Shown: positions 52,135 through 62,767 of the stretch, one piece after another | Numbering within the stretch: position 1 is the first letter of the stretch | Layout: every line of letters begins with the position of its first letter | Source: Rutstroemia sp. NJR-2017a BVV2 | Lineage: Eukaryota; Ascomycota; Leotiomycetes; Helotiales; Rutstroemiaceae | NCBI GenBank assembly: GCA_002946415.1 | Contig: NJPS01000015.1 | Coordinates: 153,500-217,499, forward strand | DNA: 64,000 nucleotides | Direction: 5' to 3' | Notes under the pieces: model-generated | Database searches by the model: none | Told to the model about the DNA's origin: nothing | The model's input: the letters and a program-made list of their open reading frames with translations, nothing else | Position numbers and translations under genes: made by a program

Positions 52135-53687
52135 ATGCCTGGGAAGCGGAAGAAAAGCTTGTATCTATGGCTGATTGAACGCGAGAAGAAATTGAAGCGC
52201 AAACGCGAAGATGGGAATGGAAAGGGAGAGATAGAAGAAGGAGGAGGAGGAGGAGAAGACGATGGAAAAGAAGGAGCGCATGATGATGAACAACAGCAGC
52301 AACAGGAAAAGGAATTCGTGCCTGCGAAAAAAAGAAAAGTGGTTTGGGCGAAGCATACCAAATTTCTGTACCATGGCGACGAGATGGAGAGTACAATAAG
52401 TAGGCGGGAGGAAGATAACAGCGGGGAGAGAGCGAGTGGCTGGGAAGGGGAAGGGAATGAGCAAGGAAGAGTGAAAAGGATAAGAGGGGAGAATTTTTAT
52501 GGGCAAAGAAGTATAATGACGTACAGGAAAGTCGACGAGTTGGTTAGGTTTGGTCCAAGAAACAATACCTTTGGGTTGTGTAACTTCCCGGTTGTTATCA
52601 AGACCATTGAGGGGGCTGGGTGTGCTGCAATCGTTGGGGATGAGTTGAAGGAGGATTCGTAATCGCATGAGCAGCACGCAGGGAAGAGCGGAGAAGAGAG
52701 AGAGGAAAAAGAGACATATTTCCGATTACGAGAGTTACCGGCGGAGATTAGGAGGATGATATTTATGTTTGCTTTGGTTGACGAAGATAAGGTTAAGAAT
52801 TTGACGAGAACGAAGACTGTAAGAGAAAAGAAGGGGCGGAAGAAGGGGAAGAAGAGGAAGAAGGGCAGGGGGGCCGAAACAATAGAACGAAACGTGGAGG
52901 GTGACTCCGAACCGCCGTTGTTGGAAGTGTTGAAAGTGAAGGGGTGGATGGATGTTTGGCAGGAAGCGAGGGATGTTTATTATGCGGAGAACAGTTGGAT
53001 GATTAGTGTTTCTCGGAAGGGTTGTGATGATGAAGGCGATGGAGAACAGGGGGGTGAGAATATGTTGGAGTTGATAAGGAAAGTTGTTTTAGTTGTTCCG
53101 TGAGCTTTCCCCTTTTTTCTACCGAAGTCCCCACTTCTTCTTCCCCACTCTTTTCACCCTTCTGAATCAAATAACTAATCATCAGAACTACTAGTCCCCT
53201 CACACCTTTAACTCCGCTCTCTCCCTCACTATCACTAATCTATCCACATATCCGCCACCTCACCATCCAATCATACTCCTACACCTCCTTAGAACTAATT
53301 ATCCGCAATATACTACACAAATTCACGGAGCTCAGACGTTTAGAAGTGGAGATTGTGAAAGATGTTAAGAGGGCGGGGGAGAGGATTGGAGAGAGTTATA
53401 GGGAAAAGCTTGGGAGGATGACGGGGTGGAGGGAGAGTTTGGATAGATGTGTGAGTGTTTGGATTGGTGGGGAGGGAGGAGGGCATCGGGAAAGGATAGG
53501 AGAGGAGGCTGGAGAGAATGAGAAGATTATGGTGGAGGGGGTTAGGAGTGGGGTTTCGTTGTTGAGACAGAGGAGGAGGAAGCTCTTGGAGGAAGAGAGG
53601 GGGGTATGGGTTTGGAGGTTTGAGGGAAGGGGTGGAAGGGAGGAGAGGTTGAGGGTGGGGAGAAGGGAGAGGCATATTAGGTTTTGA
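52135..53687 (+). pseudogene. F-box-like protein gene interrupted by one in-frame TAA
   Basis: An open frame from the ATG at 52135 stops at TAA 52660-52662. The same frame then continues open for 437 bases without another stop, giving a typical F-box-like start FRLRELPAEIRRMIFMFAL. An intron at 53100-53185 (CC|GTGAGC donor, AACTAAT branch, CATCAG acceptor) joins in phase to a second exon ending at 53687. That exon carries YPHIRHLTIQ, then SLELIIRNIL and LRRLEVEI, the usual follow-on helices of this group of fungal proteins. So the whole is one gene of about 488 codons with one nonsense codon. Very Lys/Arg/Glu-rich low-complexity stretches occur in the N-terminal third and near the F-box. Alternatives: an unrecognised intron over the stop (none with good sites seen), a sequencing error, or two separate genes (less likely, as the second lacks a start before the F-box). 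Confidence 0.65.
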
Positions 53688-53791
53688 GTAATCACTCTGG
53701 TTGTCGATGACCCATATTTAAGTGGGGAACTATCACTTCGCACAAAGACACTAGTAAATCTGGATTAAGAATAGTAGCAGGAAGATACAAG
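53688..53791. other. short spacer
   Basis: Spacer between the F-box-like gene and the decayed C2H2 copy, which are convergent. Confidence 0.5.
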
Positions 53792-54187
53792 CTATTTTCC
53801 CGCTCCTTGCCTGCTTTCCATGGCTTCACATCGATTTATCTTCCTTTTGTCAAATAACCCATGTTGCACCTTTGTGTGACAGTTGCGGTTATCGGGACAA
53901 GAGAAGGTTGTTTCACAGCCCGGAAATGAGTATGAGTACATTGAACTTCCATGGATAAATACATTATCGCGGGGGAGATCTTTCTGGTAATTGAGGCAGG
54001 AGACATGGATTTCCTCGTCGTAACCACTAGGGCAAATGCGGGTTTAGCGGCGTTATTTAAAGCGCGGCTAGTATCGTTTTCTCGCTCGTAGCACGTTGTG
54101 CAGACCAGGAAGACGTAACTCAACTCGCACATACGTGCAAAGTCTTTGGTGCAGTCGCTACACTTGCGTCGTAGTCCCTCGAGCGTA
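53792..54187 (-). pseudogene. decayed tandem copy of the C2H2 zinc-finger gene
   Basis: The minus strand after a CTAACAG acceptor reads RRKCSDCTKDFARMCEL, matching FKCSDCPKQFPRRCLLT of the intact gene just upstream. Further on, in a shifted frame, YQKDLPRDNVFIHG and FPGCETTFSCPDNRNCHTKVQH match EKDLRRHHRTVHG and HPGCKETFTREDNHRRHIKQKH. So the order of the three fingers is kept. The donor site after the first finger half is lost (AG|TTACGT where the intact copy has AC|GTGAGT). Several zinc-binding His and Cys are replaced, and the frame must change in the middle. No counterpart of the long N-terminal exon is visible. Best read as a partial, inactivated duplicate; a diverged spliced gene is possible. 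Confidence 0.55.
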
Positions 54188-54845
54188 CTGTTAGATCTGC
54201 GCAGGATTTACATTGGCACAAGAGAATAGGATATTGCTGGGTCGAAACTATAATGAGTGTCTGTATTGGTATTGTAAAAAGAATAATAGAAACAGCTCTT
54301 CAGAGATACAGGGAAAACCTTTTGCTCCAGTGCATAACGGTCCTAGAGCTACAGGATAAAAAACCCGCGTTGGGAGAACAGTCAACAAGAGAAAATCGGC
54401 AAAGCAGACATGCAGTCGCAGCGGTTCTATTATACTTATCCGTGGAAAAAGTAATAGGAAACCGGAATGAAATCTAAACCAACACAATGTCTAACGGGAT
54501 AACCGCTGGCATTTAGGAAAGTAAATGAAGGAAGCGGAGACAAGTTGCGATAACACTGTCAACATCGCTAAAATGAACCATGCTTCGAGCTACAGCTCAA
54601 ACATAATCTCGACCAAACAAAATGGCACATCCTGGCGCGATAAAACTGGCTATGAAGACTTCCCCGTCCTTCTACTTTTTCATTCGTGCGAGGACGAACA
54701 GTCGCACGAACACCGAAGAACTCCAAACGGTCCCCAAAGTCCCAGGTCTGTGGATATGTCAACTTTTTTCAATAATTTCTTTTTCAACGTTCAAACAGGT
54801 GGATTGGTATGTCTTCGTTTTCATCTAGTGAAATGCGTAATTCGG
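54188..54845. other. intergenic between the two C2H2 copies
   Basis: Holds the 3' flank of the intact C2H2 gene. No supported coding region on either strand. Confidence 0.5.
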
Positions 54846-55950
54846 TTAAGCAGCATGGAGCCTGTGTTTCTGCTTAATGTGTCTTCTGTGGTTATCCTCT
54901 CGAGTGAAGGTCTCCTTGCAGCCTGGGTGCAAACAGCTGATAATCTCAGCTTTCCCGTGGACGGTCCTATGATGGCGGCGTAGATCTTTTTCCAAAGCAA
55001 AGCCTGAACTATTTACACAACCTGGCTCTTTGCATTTATATGGGCGTGTGTGAGTTTTGGTATGCTTACTGTACCGCAGTTAACGACCAGCTTTGGGTGT
55101 ATGAGATTTAAGATTTGAGACTCACGTCAGAAGACAACGACGCGGAAATTGTTTGGGACAGTCTGAGCACTTGAATGGTTGGTTTTGCAGTCTTTGTGGG
55201 GAAGCCTGAGCTGTTGTTGCGATTGAAGTCTCATGAATAGGTTGTACAGCTGAAGCGGAAGGTGGACCATTGTGATTGGGTTGATTGAGACCTGCCACCA
55301 ATGCACTAGATGCTGGTGCATGATGCTGTGGATAGCTATTTTCGAGGGCGATACTGTTTGAAAAAGTAGCCTTCAGATTGTACTCCGGAGAATTAGGCGT
55401 CCACGAATCTAGACTATCGAATGGCGACGGTGGCCCGGAGTTCTTGTTATATCCTTCCCCGAAGTCCCGATGTAGCTTCAAGTCGAAACCTTGAAGAGAT
55501 TCAAGGGAAGCTGCAGGTACTGGATGAGGCAGGGTGATATTGCCAGAGGACACTGACGAGATGGGCGAAAATAGCTCCGGATCTTCTGGATCTCTGGCCC
55601 TTGGAGTACTTTGATCGGTCTCGGTTTCACTGGAGGCTGACGGCGAAGTTATATGTAGCTCTAGGCTTGTCGATGAAGCTGTTTCAAGGGAAGACGAATG
55701 AGACGATGAATCAATGACTGGAATCAAATGATCTGAGACAGCGATCTTGCAGCTTGTCGATTGTTCAGTGATCTGTTGAATGTGGTTGTGAGGAGATGAA
55801 ATATTGAACTGGTTGAAATATATGTCGTTGTTTGGTTTGCCCTCAATGTCACTTAGACGGACATATAGAGGTAGATGTTGTTGTGAAAAGTCTTCTAGAC
55901 TATGGTTCCAAGAGGTCCACGATATCGTTTAATACGCGGAGACAAAAAGT
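54846..55950 (-). CDS. C2H2 zinc-finger transcription factor, three fingers at the C-terminus
   Basis: The last exon is 54846-55068 and the previous exon ends at 55126 (intron 55069-55125, GTGAGT/TACAG, phase 2). The larger exon is open back to about 55950 without an ATG, so at least one 5' exon or a start further upstream is missing from my model; the left coordinate is firm and the right one is approximate. The N-terminal part is Ser/Pro-rich. The fingers are CSDCPKQFPRRCLLTKHTKTH, then CKEPGCVNSSGFALEKDLRRHHRTVH (wider Cys spacing), then CLHPGCKETFTREDNHRRHIKQKH, ending 5 residues before the stop. The first finger is split by the intron. Family knowledge: such a finger array at the far C-terminus is common in plant-associated ascomycete regulators without known targets. 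GTGGCCTC motifs lie upstream, and a decayed copy downstream. Confidence 0.78.
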
Positions 55951-56738
55951 CCCCGCGCGAGACTCAGGGATGAGGGATAAGAACGAAGTGGATAAAGATA
56001 CCAGGTAGCTCAAATAGCTCGTATAGCGGAGGGATAAGCGCAAGTACAGCTTATCCCCGCAAGCACCCAAAATGAGCCTGCGGGGTTTGCTTTGTAAGTG
56101 TGAGAAGATCACAAATGATTTCTGGCAAATTTGAAGAACAATAAAACTTGTGGATGATCTGACGACTATTTCCGATGACCAGAGCCTGGGTTATATATTA
56201 CTGTGACCACAAGGCTGGGAGGTGGTGGCCTCCGAGAAAATCTTATACGCATGCCAGCACCGAACCATCATGATGGGGGCCTCTGGTGGCCTCTGAGCTT
56301 CGGTGAAGGTCAAAGTGTGGTTGGGTTGCATGGTTGCATGCAGGTATGCTGGTCAGTAGAGAAATTTCCCCCTCCCCTCCCCCAAAAGAAAAGACACCCA
56401 TTTGAGAGGCCACCCACTTCTGGGAAATACCAGCAGCGAGCCTAAGCCTCAATAAAATGAGCCAATCAGAACCTATACTCGTAAGCTGTCAGCTTGCCAA
56501 GATTCCGACTTCGATGGCAACCACAATATTGGTCGTGGACAAGTGTTTCTCAACTCCACATTCGCGAGTCAACCGAGAGGTGCAAGGGTAGAAGGATGCT
56601 ATTATTTGCATTAATGAACATCAGTCGCGCATGACAAGGTACGTCACAAACATATCTTCTCCAATTCATACAGAACTAAAAGATTCGACTACATCACTTT
56701 ACAGCGCCCCAATCTCTCGTGAAACACATGCGATTCAT
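55951..56738. other. upstream region of the C2H2 gene
   Basis: Contains four GTGGCCTC-type motifs (56225-56413). The minus-strand frame 55900-56112 is open but could not be spliced in phase to the C2H2 exon. Confidence 0.5.
56225..56413. promoter_or_regulatory. GTGGCCTC motif cluster A
   Basis: Exact GTGGCCTC at 56225-56232 (+), 56286-56293 (+) and 56406-56413 (-), with a near match GGGGCCTC at 56276-56283. They lie about 275-465 bp upstream of the left-transcribed C2H2 gene and also downstream of the small gene at 56739. Candidate binding site for a zinc-finger regulator. Confidence 0.55.
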
Positions 56739-57302
56739 CTATTCGAACTGCGCTCCTAAGCCCAACAGATCATGCTCCATCAACAAACTTCTTTCAGCCT
56801 CACTCTCGGACCATGTGTTCCCTACCACACGATAGTTGTTCTCCGCGAGGAATCCTGGTGCCGAGTGGACATCGTTATGGACTATCATTGACCAGTCAGA
56901 TGCGCCGCCGGTAGTATAGTCCGCGTAATTGTGAGAAATGCCGCCAACATCAAGCCTTGCGATCATCTTCGCGATATCGTAAGCGTGTTCGTTATCATGA
57001 GATACAGACTGAAGTACATCGGTATCGACACTCGAAGCATCGCCGGTAGTTTGCTGAGCGAGTGACTGCGAAGTGGTGTGCGAATTGCTCGCTGTCCCGT
57101 GGCTGACGGCCGCGCTTCTGGAGTTGGAGTGACTGCCAGAATTCAAGTCTCCGTTGACATTGCGATTCGCTTTCTCGCAGCCACCGTCTTTCTTGCCTCT
57201 GTCCAAGGTTGGCGTCAGTATAAGTTTGAGAGACTTCATGAACGGCGAGAGCTCTCCGTACCTTGCAGAGCTTTGGGTCCGTCTTCTATTTTGGGATGCC
57301 AT
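56739..57302 (-). CDS. uncharacterised 187-aa protein
   Basis: A single exon from a good ATG (57302). The N-terminus is basic (MASQNRRRTQSSARYGELSP), followed by a helix-like stretch (FMKSLKLILTPTL), a long Ser/Thr/Asn/Gln-rich region, and an acidic, more structured C-terminus (YDIAKMIARLDVGGISHNYADY, EAERSLLMEHDLLGLG). No family recognised. It is transcribed in the same direction as the C2H2 gene, and its upstream region carries the same GTGGCCTC motif as that gene's, so it may be controlled together with it. Confidence 0.6.
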   Translation of the reverse strand: MASQNRRRTQSSARYGELSPFMKSLKLILTPTLDRGKKDGGCEKANRNVNGDLNSGSHSNSRSAAVSHGTASNSHTTSQSLAQQTTGDASSVDTDVLQSVSHDNEHAYDIAKMIARLDVGGISHNYADYTTGGASDWSMIVHNDVHSAPGFLAENNYRVVGNTWSESEAERSLLMEHDLLGLGAQFE

Positions 57303-57424
57303 TTCTTGGGGAGTGATTTGTTTGCCTGTGGTAAATGACTACTTCGATGTGTCAAAAGTTTGAGATGTTGAAGTAGTTATAGGGTTGTCCTCTCCGTCAT
57401 CTATATATGCATGGACAAGCTTTG

Positions 57425-57570
57425 GGAGGCCTCCACTCCACCCAATATCCCAGGGAGCTGTCGGATCAGCATGGTGGCCTCCAGCTCTGTGAAGATAGCT
57501 GCAGATATCTTCCTTGCAGGATAGAAGGAGGCCCCAAGTTTGTGTGACCAGTCGAGATGAGGGTGGCCTC
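57425..57570. promoter_or_regulatory. GTGGCCTC motif cluster B
   Basis: Exact GTGGCCTC at 57474-57481 and 57563-57570 (both +), plus a palindromic relative GGAGGCCTCC at 57425-57434. All lie within 270 bp upstream of the start codon at 57302 (minus gene). Confidence 0.55.
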
Positions 57571-57979
57571 TCAGACAACGAGCACACTTACGTGTCAGGG
57601 AGAGGTATTGGACATCTCCCGTACAGTACTGGATTAAATGGGATGCCTCTTCTACTGTTTCAAGACCAACCGTATCTTCCGAGTCTTTCCAAGTAACACA
57701 AGTCTTTCCAGTAACACAAGTCTTTCCAGTAACACAAGTCTTTCCAGTAACACAAGTATTTCCAGTAACACAAGTCTTTCCAGTAACACAACACGTTTAT
57801 TTATTGACAATCTAATCAATCTCATTAGCTCCACAGATTCCAGGAAACTTCTGTACTTACAGTAATTAAAGATTTCAAATCCCATATTTGCAGCAAACAA
57901 TTATACCCACCGTACAAGACATTGGAATGAAAATGTAGCAGTAACATTAACTAATCGTCTTCACCGCAGCGCACCCTCC
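57571..57979. other. intergenic around the minisatellite
   Basis: Between the small unknown gene and the carboxylesterase 3' end. Apart from the minisatellite, nothing is supported. Confidence 0.55.
57682..57790 (+). repeat. 18-bp minisatellite, six copies
   Basis: Tandem units of AGTCTTTCCAGTAACACA. Five are 18-bp copies (57701-57790), one with a C-to-A change, preceded by a 19-bp variant with one extra A. The array is open in frame on both strands (Asn-Thr-Ser-Leu-Ser-Ser on plus, Leu-Leu-Glu-Arg-Leu-Val on minus), but nothing else supports coding. Confidence 0.95.
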
Positions 57980-59740
57980 CTACTTAACAGGACAACTCTC
58001 CGCCAGCCCCGCCAAACTGATAAACTGAGCCGCCACATTCTCCCCCGTCTCATCATACGTACTCCTCCCCCCAAACACCTCCGCCCCCTGCTCACTACTA
58101 TCCCCCCACCCCGTCCTCTCCAATCCATTCTCCGGATCCCTCGTAAACGCCCCCCAAGCCCTCTGCATCGCCAAACTCGTCTCCTTTTCCAACCGCGTAT
58201 CCGCACCCCTGAAATCTCCACTCGTGCCGAAAACCAACGGCAGCTCGGCACTATGATATGCTCCTAGCCACGGCAGCGGTGCTATATTTGAGAAGTTGCC
58301 ACGATACTGGAATCGATATGTTTTGAGCCCGATGTCGGTTCGGTAGCGGGAGATGGCCGATGTGGTGCAGATGTATTTTTGGAAGTTTATATCGGCTAGG
58401 GTTCGGTTTGCGCCTTCTTTCAGGGGATCGGATGGGAAAGGGTCGAGAGAGATGCTATCGATGTCGTTGTAGCCATAGATGACGGACTTGGAAGAGACGT
58501 TGCCGGCCAGTAAGCGAGAAGTGTAGTTGCTGAAAAAGATGGTATCATCGACGACGGCCTTGAAAGATATTGCAGGCGCCACTTGAGAGTCCGAGTAAGA
58601 CTTGAGGAAGCTCTCAATGTCTGTTGCGGGGACTTTACGCATACAGGATAGTAGATCGTCGGCGGAACTCGAGGGCGAAGAGCAGTTGAAGTGGGAGGCG
58701 ACGAAAGTGAAGTTGGTGTAGGATGGGTCATCTACCGGGATCAAGAGTAGAGCGTTGCCGGAATCGCAGATGAATCCTTGTACTATAGGGTCGTCGGGAT
58801 ATGCGTAGTTATACACATCCGTGGACCATCCTCCAGCTGATTGTCCCCATAGAATCATCTGCTCGGGATTTCCACCAAACACCGCGATATTTTCTCGAAG
58901 CCACTCAACAGCAGCCCGCTGATCCATGAAGCCCAGATTCTGCGCCCCGAGTCCTGGAGCGTTGGGGAATCCAAAAATGTTCAGGCGATATTGAATGCTC
59001 ACGACAATATGAGATTGTGTTCTCTCGATCCATTTCGCTGGATCCTGATACGGCACTGATGATCCCCCGGTTTGAAGTCCTCCTCCGTAAATCCATATCA
59101 CGACAGGTAGTTTTTCTTTCGGGTTCATGTGAAGTGGCGCCCAGATACTTAGACTAAGGCAATCTTCACCGTTCGGACCATTGATGAATAATTCTCGTAC
59201 AAAGGTACTGTATATTGACGGAATTGCACTTTCGTATTGTGGACACGAAAGCCCGAACTTAGTCGCATCTACTGAAGCCGAAGATTGATTTGCTGGGAGC
59301 GCAGTAGGCGGCATCCATCGAAGATCTCCTGTTGGCGCTTGGGCGAACGGGACACCGAGGAATTGACGGACATTAGGGGTGGTCTCATTGATAAATCCTT
59401 TGACTGGGAAGCGTTAGATTTGTTCGATATTGCCAATAGGATGATTCAAAGGCTTACGATTGCCACTTGACGTAGAAACAAGCAAATCTGCTGCTTTATG
59501 TTGCCAATGTCCTTTTGGTGGCCCCCAATGCGCCGGCGAAGAGACTACGAGCTGCAAGGGGAGGACGACAGTTGTCCAAATCCGGGTAATTGATGTATGA
59601 AGAACCATATTGTCTGACAGCCATGCGTATATCACAGACGCAAGCAGAATCATGACTGCAAGAAGGACTTTATATAGATCAAGAGATCGTCCTTCCCCAC
59701 TCTTGCTAGAGCTTCTTGGCAACTTGACATTCCCCAACAT
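57980..59740 (-). CDS. type-B carboxylesterase with N-terminal membrane anchor
   Basis: Two exons: 59458-59740 and 57980-59397 (60-bp phase-1 intron); 566 aa. The start MLGNVKLPRSSSKSG is basic and followed by a hydrophobic helix (VLLAVMILLASVIYAWL, about residues 25-41), more like a signal anchor than a cleaved signal. The alpha/beta-hydrolase part shows VRQFLGVPFAQAPTGDLRW, EDCLSLSIWAP with the early disulfide Cys, oxyanion-hole YGGG, and the nucleophile in WGQSAGG (Ser at about 271). The His is probably in GAYHSAELPLVFG (about 476). The usual GESAG is GQSAG here. Many N-x-S/T sites fit a secretory-pathway protein. Family knowledge: these enzymes hydrolyse carboxyl esters or lipids; many fungal ones act in secondary metabolism or detoxification. 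The substrate is unknown. Confidence 0.88.
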
Positions 59741-60928
59741 TGCATCAGTTTACCTTCCCAAGTATGAGGAAAGACTGGCCGGCTAATTTGTTCCTAATAA
59801 GCCTGCTTCTGCAACCTAAATAAGTTCGTCTGAAATGCCGAAGCTTTTCGTGGTGGTTGGAACGATGCGGGGTGGCAGGCGGGGTCGTGCGGATGCGGAG
59901 CAGCTCACGTATGAGTCTTCCGCGGAGTGGGGCAAACCTGCATATCCAGACGTCATATACAAATTGGAGAACACTCTGCAGTACACCTTATAATCAAAAT
60001 AAACAGTAATGCATGCTGCCAAAGGGCCTAGCGAGCGGCAGCGATTGGATAGGTTATACTTCATGCAAACTTATATTAAGCAGAATTAGCAGCCACCATG
60101 TCGGTCCCGAGCTTGCGGCAAGCCAAGTCTGGATGAAGACATCCGACTTCAGTCTACTACCGTAATGATCCATACCCCGTTTTCTAAGCCCAGTCTTGCT
60201 CCTGTTACTGCATTCGAAGATCTCGCCAATGAAGGGAGAAGCGGAAAGTTACCAGGAATCTGGCTGCGGGTTTAAATGAACAGACTGCTGTGAGAGATTG
60301 GAGTTATCTTGATCGAGACTAGATTTTCGTTCTTCGTCTGATACACCATTCAAATTGTGACACGCCCTTCCCCATACATCTATGTAACAAAATTTAGGAG
60401 TATTAGAGAAATAGGGGCATTATAAAGATGTACATAGGGTATTAAAGGTTTTGTGTATCGGTGGATTAATTTTGCCAACCGAATGCGCGAATCGTCGTTA
60501 GTCGCCTCTTCGGTGCAGAAATAACAGACCGACAACAATGCTTTAAAGACAGCTGGACAATGAAAACACAATAATTTTTAGACTATATGGGTTATTTGAC
60601 AATAGTAACCTGCTAAAATATGTTGTCCCAAATGGGCCCGTTTTTTTCTAGTCCGAAGAGGCCGCCAAAGGTTTCGGTAAAATAGGAGCACAGCGACGAT
60701 GTGGATTCCAGATCAAGCAACCGTAGTCGCATCGATGTTCTTTAGGTAGACATAGGAGCACTGAGTCTTAAGATAGTCATGTGGGGTGCTATATCCCGCT
60801 GCAGGCGTTGAATGGGGGCAGTACTGAATAGCGCCACGAGAGCGCCCTGTGAGAGGCGCCGGATATTACGCGTGTTGAGTTCGGGACACCCGCAGGTCAG
60901 CTTCGAGTCACACCTCTAGCAAAAGTAG
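59741..60928. other. intergenic
   Basis: Promoter of the carboxylesterase and 3' flank of the DUF7730-like gene. No supported gene; short AT-rich stretches near 60380-60620. Confidence 0.55.
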
Positions 60929-62086
60929 TTAATGCGAATGGAATACGTTGTATGGCGAGTCAAAGGTTTCCGGGAGATGACTAAAAGTCGAGGCAACCAG
61001 AACTGTGCAAGGGAGTGTCTCGACAGGACCACACGACTTATCAATGGTCACGCCGTATGGAAGGATTAACACAAAACGTGATGGTTGTGTCACCTTCATG
61101 ATAGCTTCCATGGCTTCGCCTTCTAGCACACATGAAGTTGAGCCGTCATGCAACCCCAGTTCTAGCCTTACACGAAGGTCCTGAAGACCTTTCATTTTCG
61201 CGATAGCTCCCCAAGCGTCAACCCACATCCGGCTCCATATAGCGAGATACTCTTCCCTGGTCGGAGACAATTGATCCCTCCTGAAATGATTACTTATAGG
61301 CCTTCCTGGATAATCAATCATAGGCTGGCTACAAAGCATGTCATAACGGATATGCAAGGTACGGATCGACTCAAACCGGGCGGGCACCATAAGATATGGC
61401 AGATATCGAACAGAGCTGGGTCCAGTCACGAACTTGTTGCTCTTGTAAAGGTGTGGAACAGCTTCGGAGTAACTCCAGACAGGTTAGAATAAAGAAATGT
61501 GCACAAATGCTAAGGTGTTGGAAACTCACATTTTTCGACATGTATACAGTATTTTGATATGATGGTCCTTTCCATCATCGGCTGGTGTATATTGGTGGGA
61601 GTACTGGCCTTCCTCCCATCTCCACATTCCCAAGCATCCTCGATGCTGTATATCTTCGAAGCTGCAACATATGAAACTTCCAAGCTTGACGGGGTCTTTG
61701 TAATAGTCCCTCGTCGTAGTAAGGTGAAAAGCTTTTTTACCCAGACACTCCTCCCAGATCATGTCTCGCAATTCTTTGGGTAGCATCGTCAGCAGTAAGC
61801 AATCCGTCTGAGCTGCTGTGGCCTTCTGGTAGGTCATTCCTGGCACGGGTTCCAGGGGAAGTGTCAGAACGCTCTCATTAGACCTCGGGTCAAGAAAGTC
61901 ATGACGGAGTGCCGCTGACCAAGGCCTTTTCCGCTCCTCCCGCTCCTTTAACCTTAGTTGCCTTTCCCGCCGGCGACATAGATATTGCTGTAAACAAAAC
62001 ACAGGTGAGCAGAGAAGAAAAATAGGAAAACAGGCGATAAACAAAGTGCCATTAGCTATCTGCCGCCATCGCTCAGAAGTCACCAT
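60929..62086 (-). CDS. DUF7730-like (F-box-like) protein, intact copy
   Basis: Two exons: 61530-62086 and 60929-61472; the 57-bp phase-2 intron has a GTGAGT donor and a TTCTAAC branch. The product is 366 aa. The N-terminus has a hydrophobic helix (FIACFPIFLLCSPVFCL), then a very basic stretch (RRRERQLRLKEREERKR). The F-box-like core LLTMLPKELRDMIWEECLG follows. After the intron come YSEAVPHLYKSNKF, YLPYLMVPARFESIRTLHIRYD and a region with LQDLRVRLELGL. This matches the DUF7730 pattern common in Leotiomycetes and Sordariomycetes; function unknown. A sister copy follows in tandem at 62768-63867 on the same strand. Confidence 0.8.
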
Positions 62087-62767
62087 GATTGAAATTCATG
62101 GAGTAAATGTTCGACGAGGAATGAAGGAGCAAAAACTACATTAAGAGCAGTATTTCGAGGTTAGCTTGCGGCAAGGATGGGAGAGGCGTAGCTGTTGCGG
62201 AAATTACATGTCTTGAATATCATGTTGGAGGACCTCGGATGCAAATGTACGCGGACCCGTCGACCAATCATAGTAGCTTAGAACTATCGAGGACGGCCTA
62301 ACCCGATCTAGGACCCAAAACTCCCCGAGAAAAGGAGTAGTAACCGTTTTCGGTTAACATCCACCGGCATCAAGATTGATTACAATGAAAGGCCGGAATG
62401 ATGTCTTGAGTAATTTGTACTTTAGGCAGAATGTGTATATAGTTTGTTCTGTATGTCGGGTTCTTGCTCATCGATGGAACAGGATAACAATGCGCTTGAT
62501 GGTATTGTGTGCAAAAAGCCCAATATTTCCAGGACGGATAAGCTGTATTATGATGGAGAACTGGGCAGCACTGCCTGGTTGCTCATATACTCTATCGTCT
62601 CCGCCGCCTTCTCTCAACTTTTTGATCCTTCATCATATGATACAGGCCACTCTGACCGAGTCGAACGGGGTGGATTCTAGCCTCCAACACGTTACAATCC
62701 CCACTCGGACATCCAACCAAAAGTCTAGCAATACGGGCAACGGTATCGAGAGAGGAATTACGACACC
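62087..62767. other. spacer within the tandem DUF7730-like pair
   Basis: Upstream region of the intact copy and 3' flank of the disrupted copy; nothing else supported. Confidence 0.55.

Noticed and set aside
55900..56112. Minus-strand frame as first exon of the C2H2 gene
   Set aside because: The only nearby donor and acceptor would give a 35-bp intron and the wrong phase.
57652..57900. Leucine-zipper-like protein on minus (Leu-Leu-Glu-Arg-Leu-Val repeats)
   Set aside because: The pattern is wholly produced by the 18-bp minisatellite; the period of six residues is not a heptad and the flanks look non-coding.
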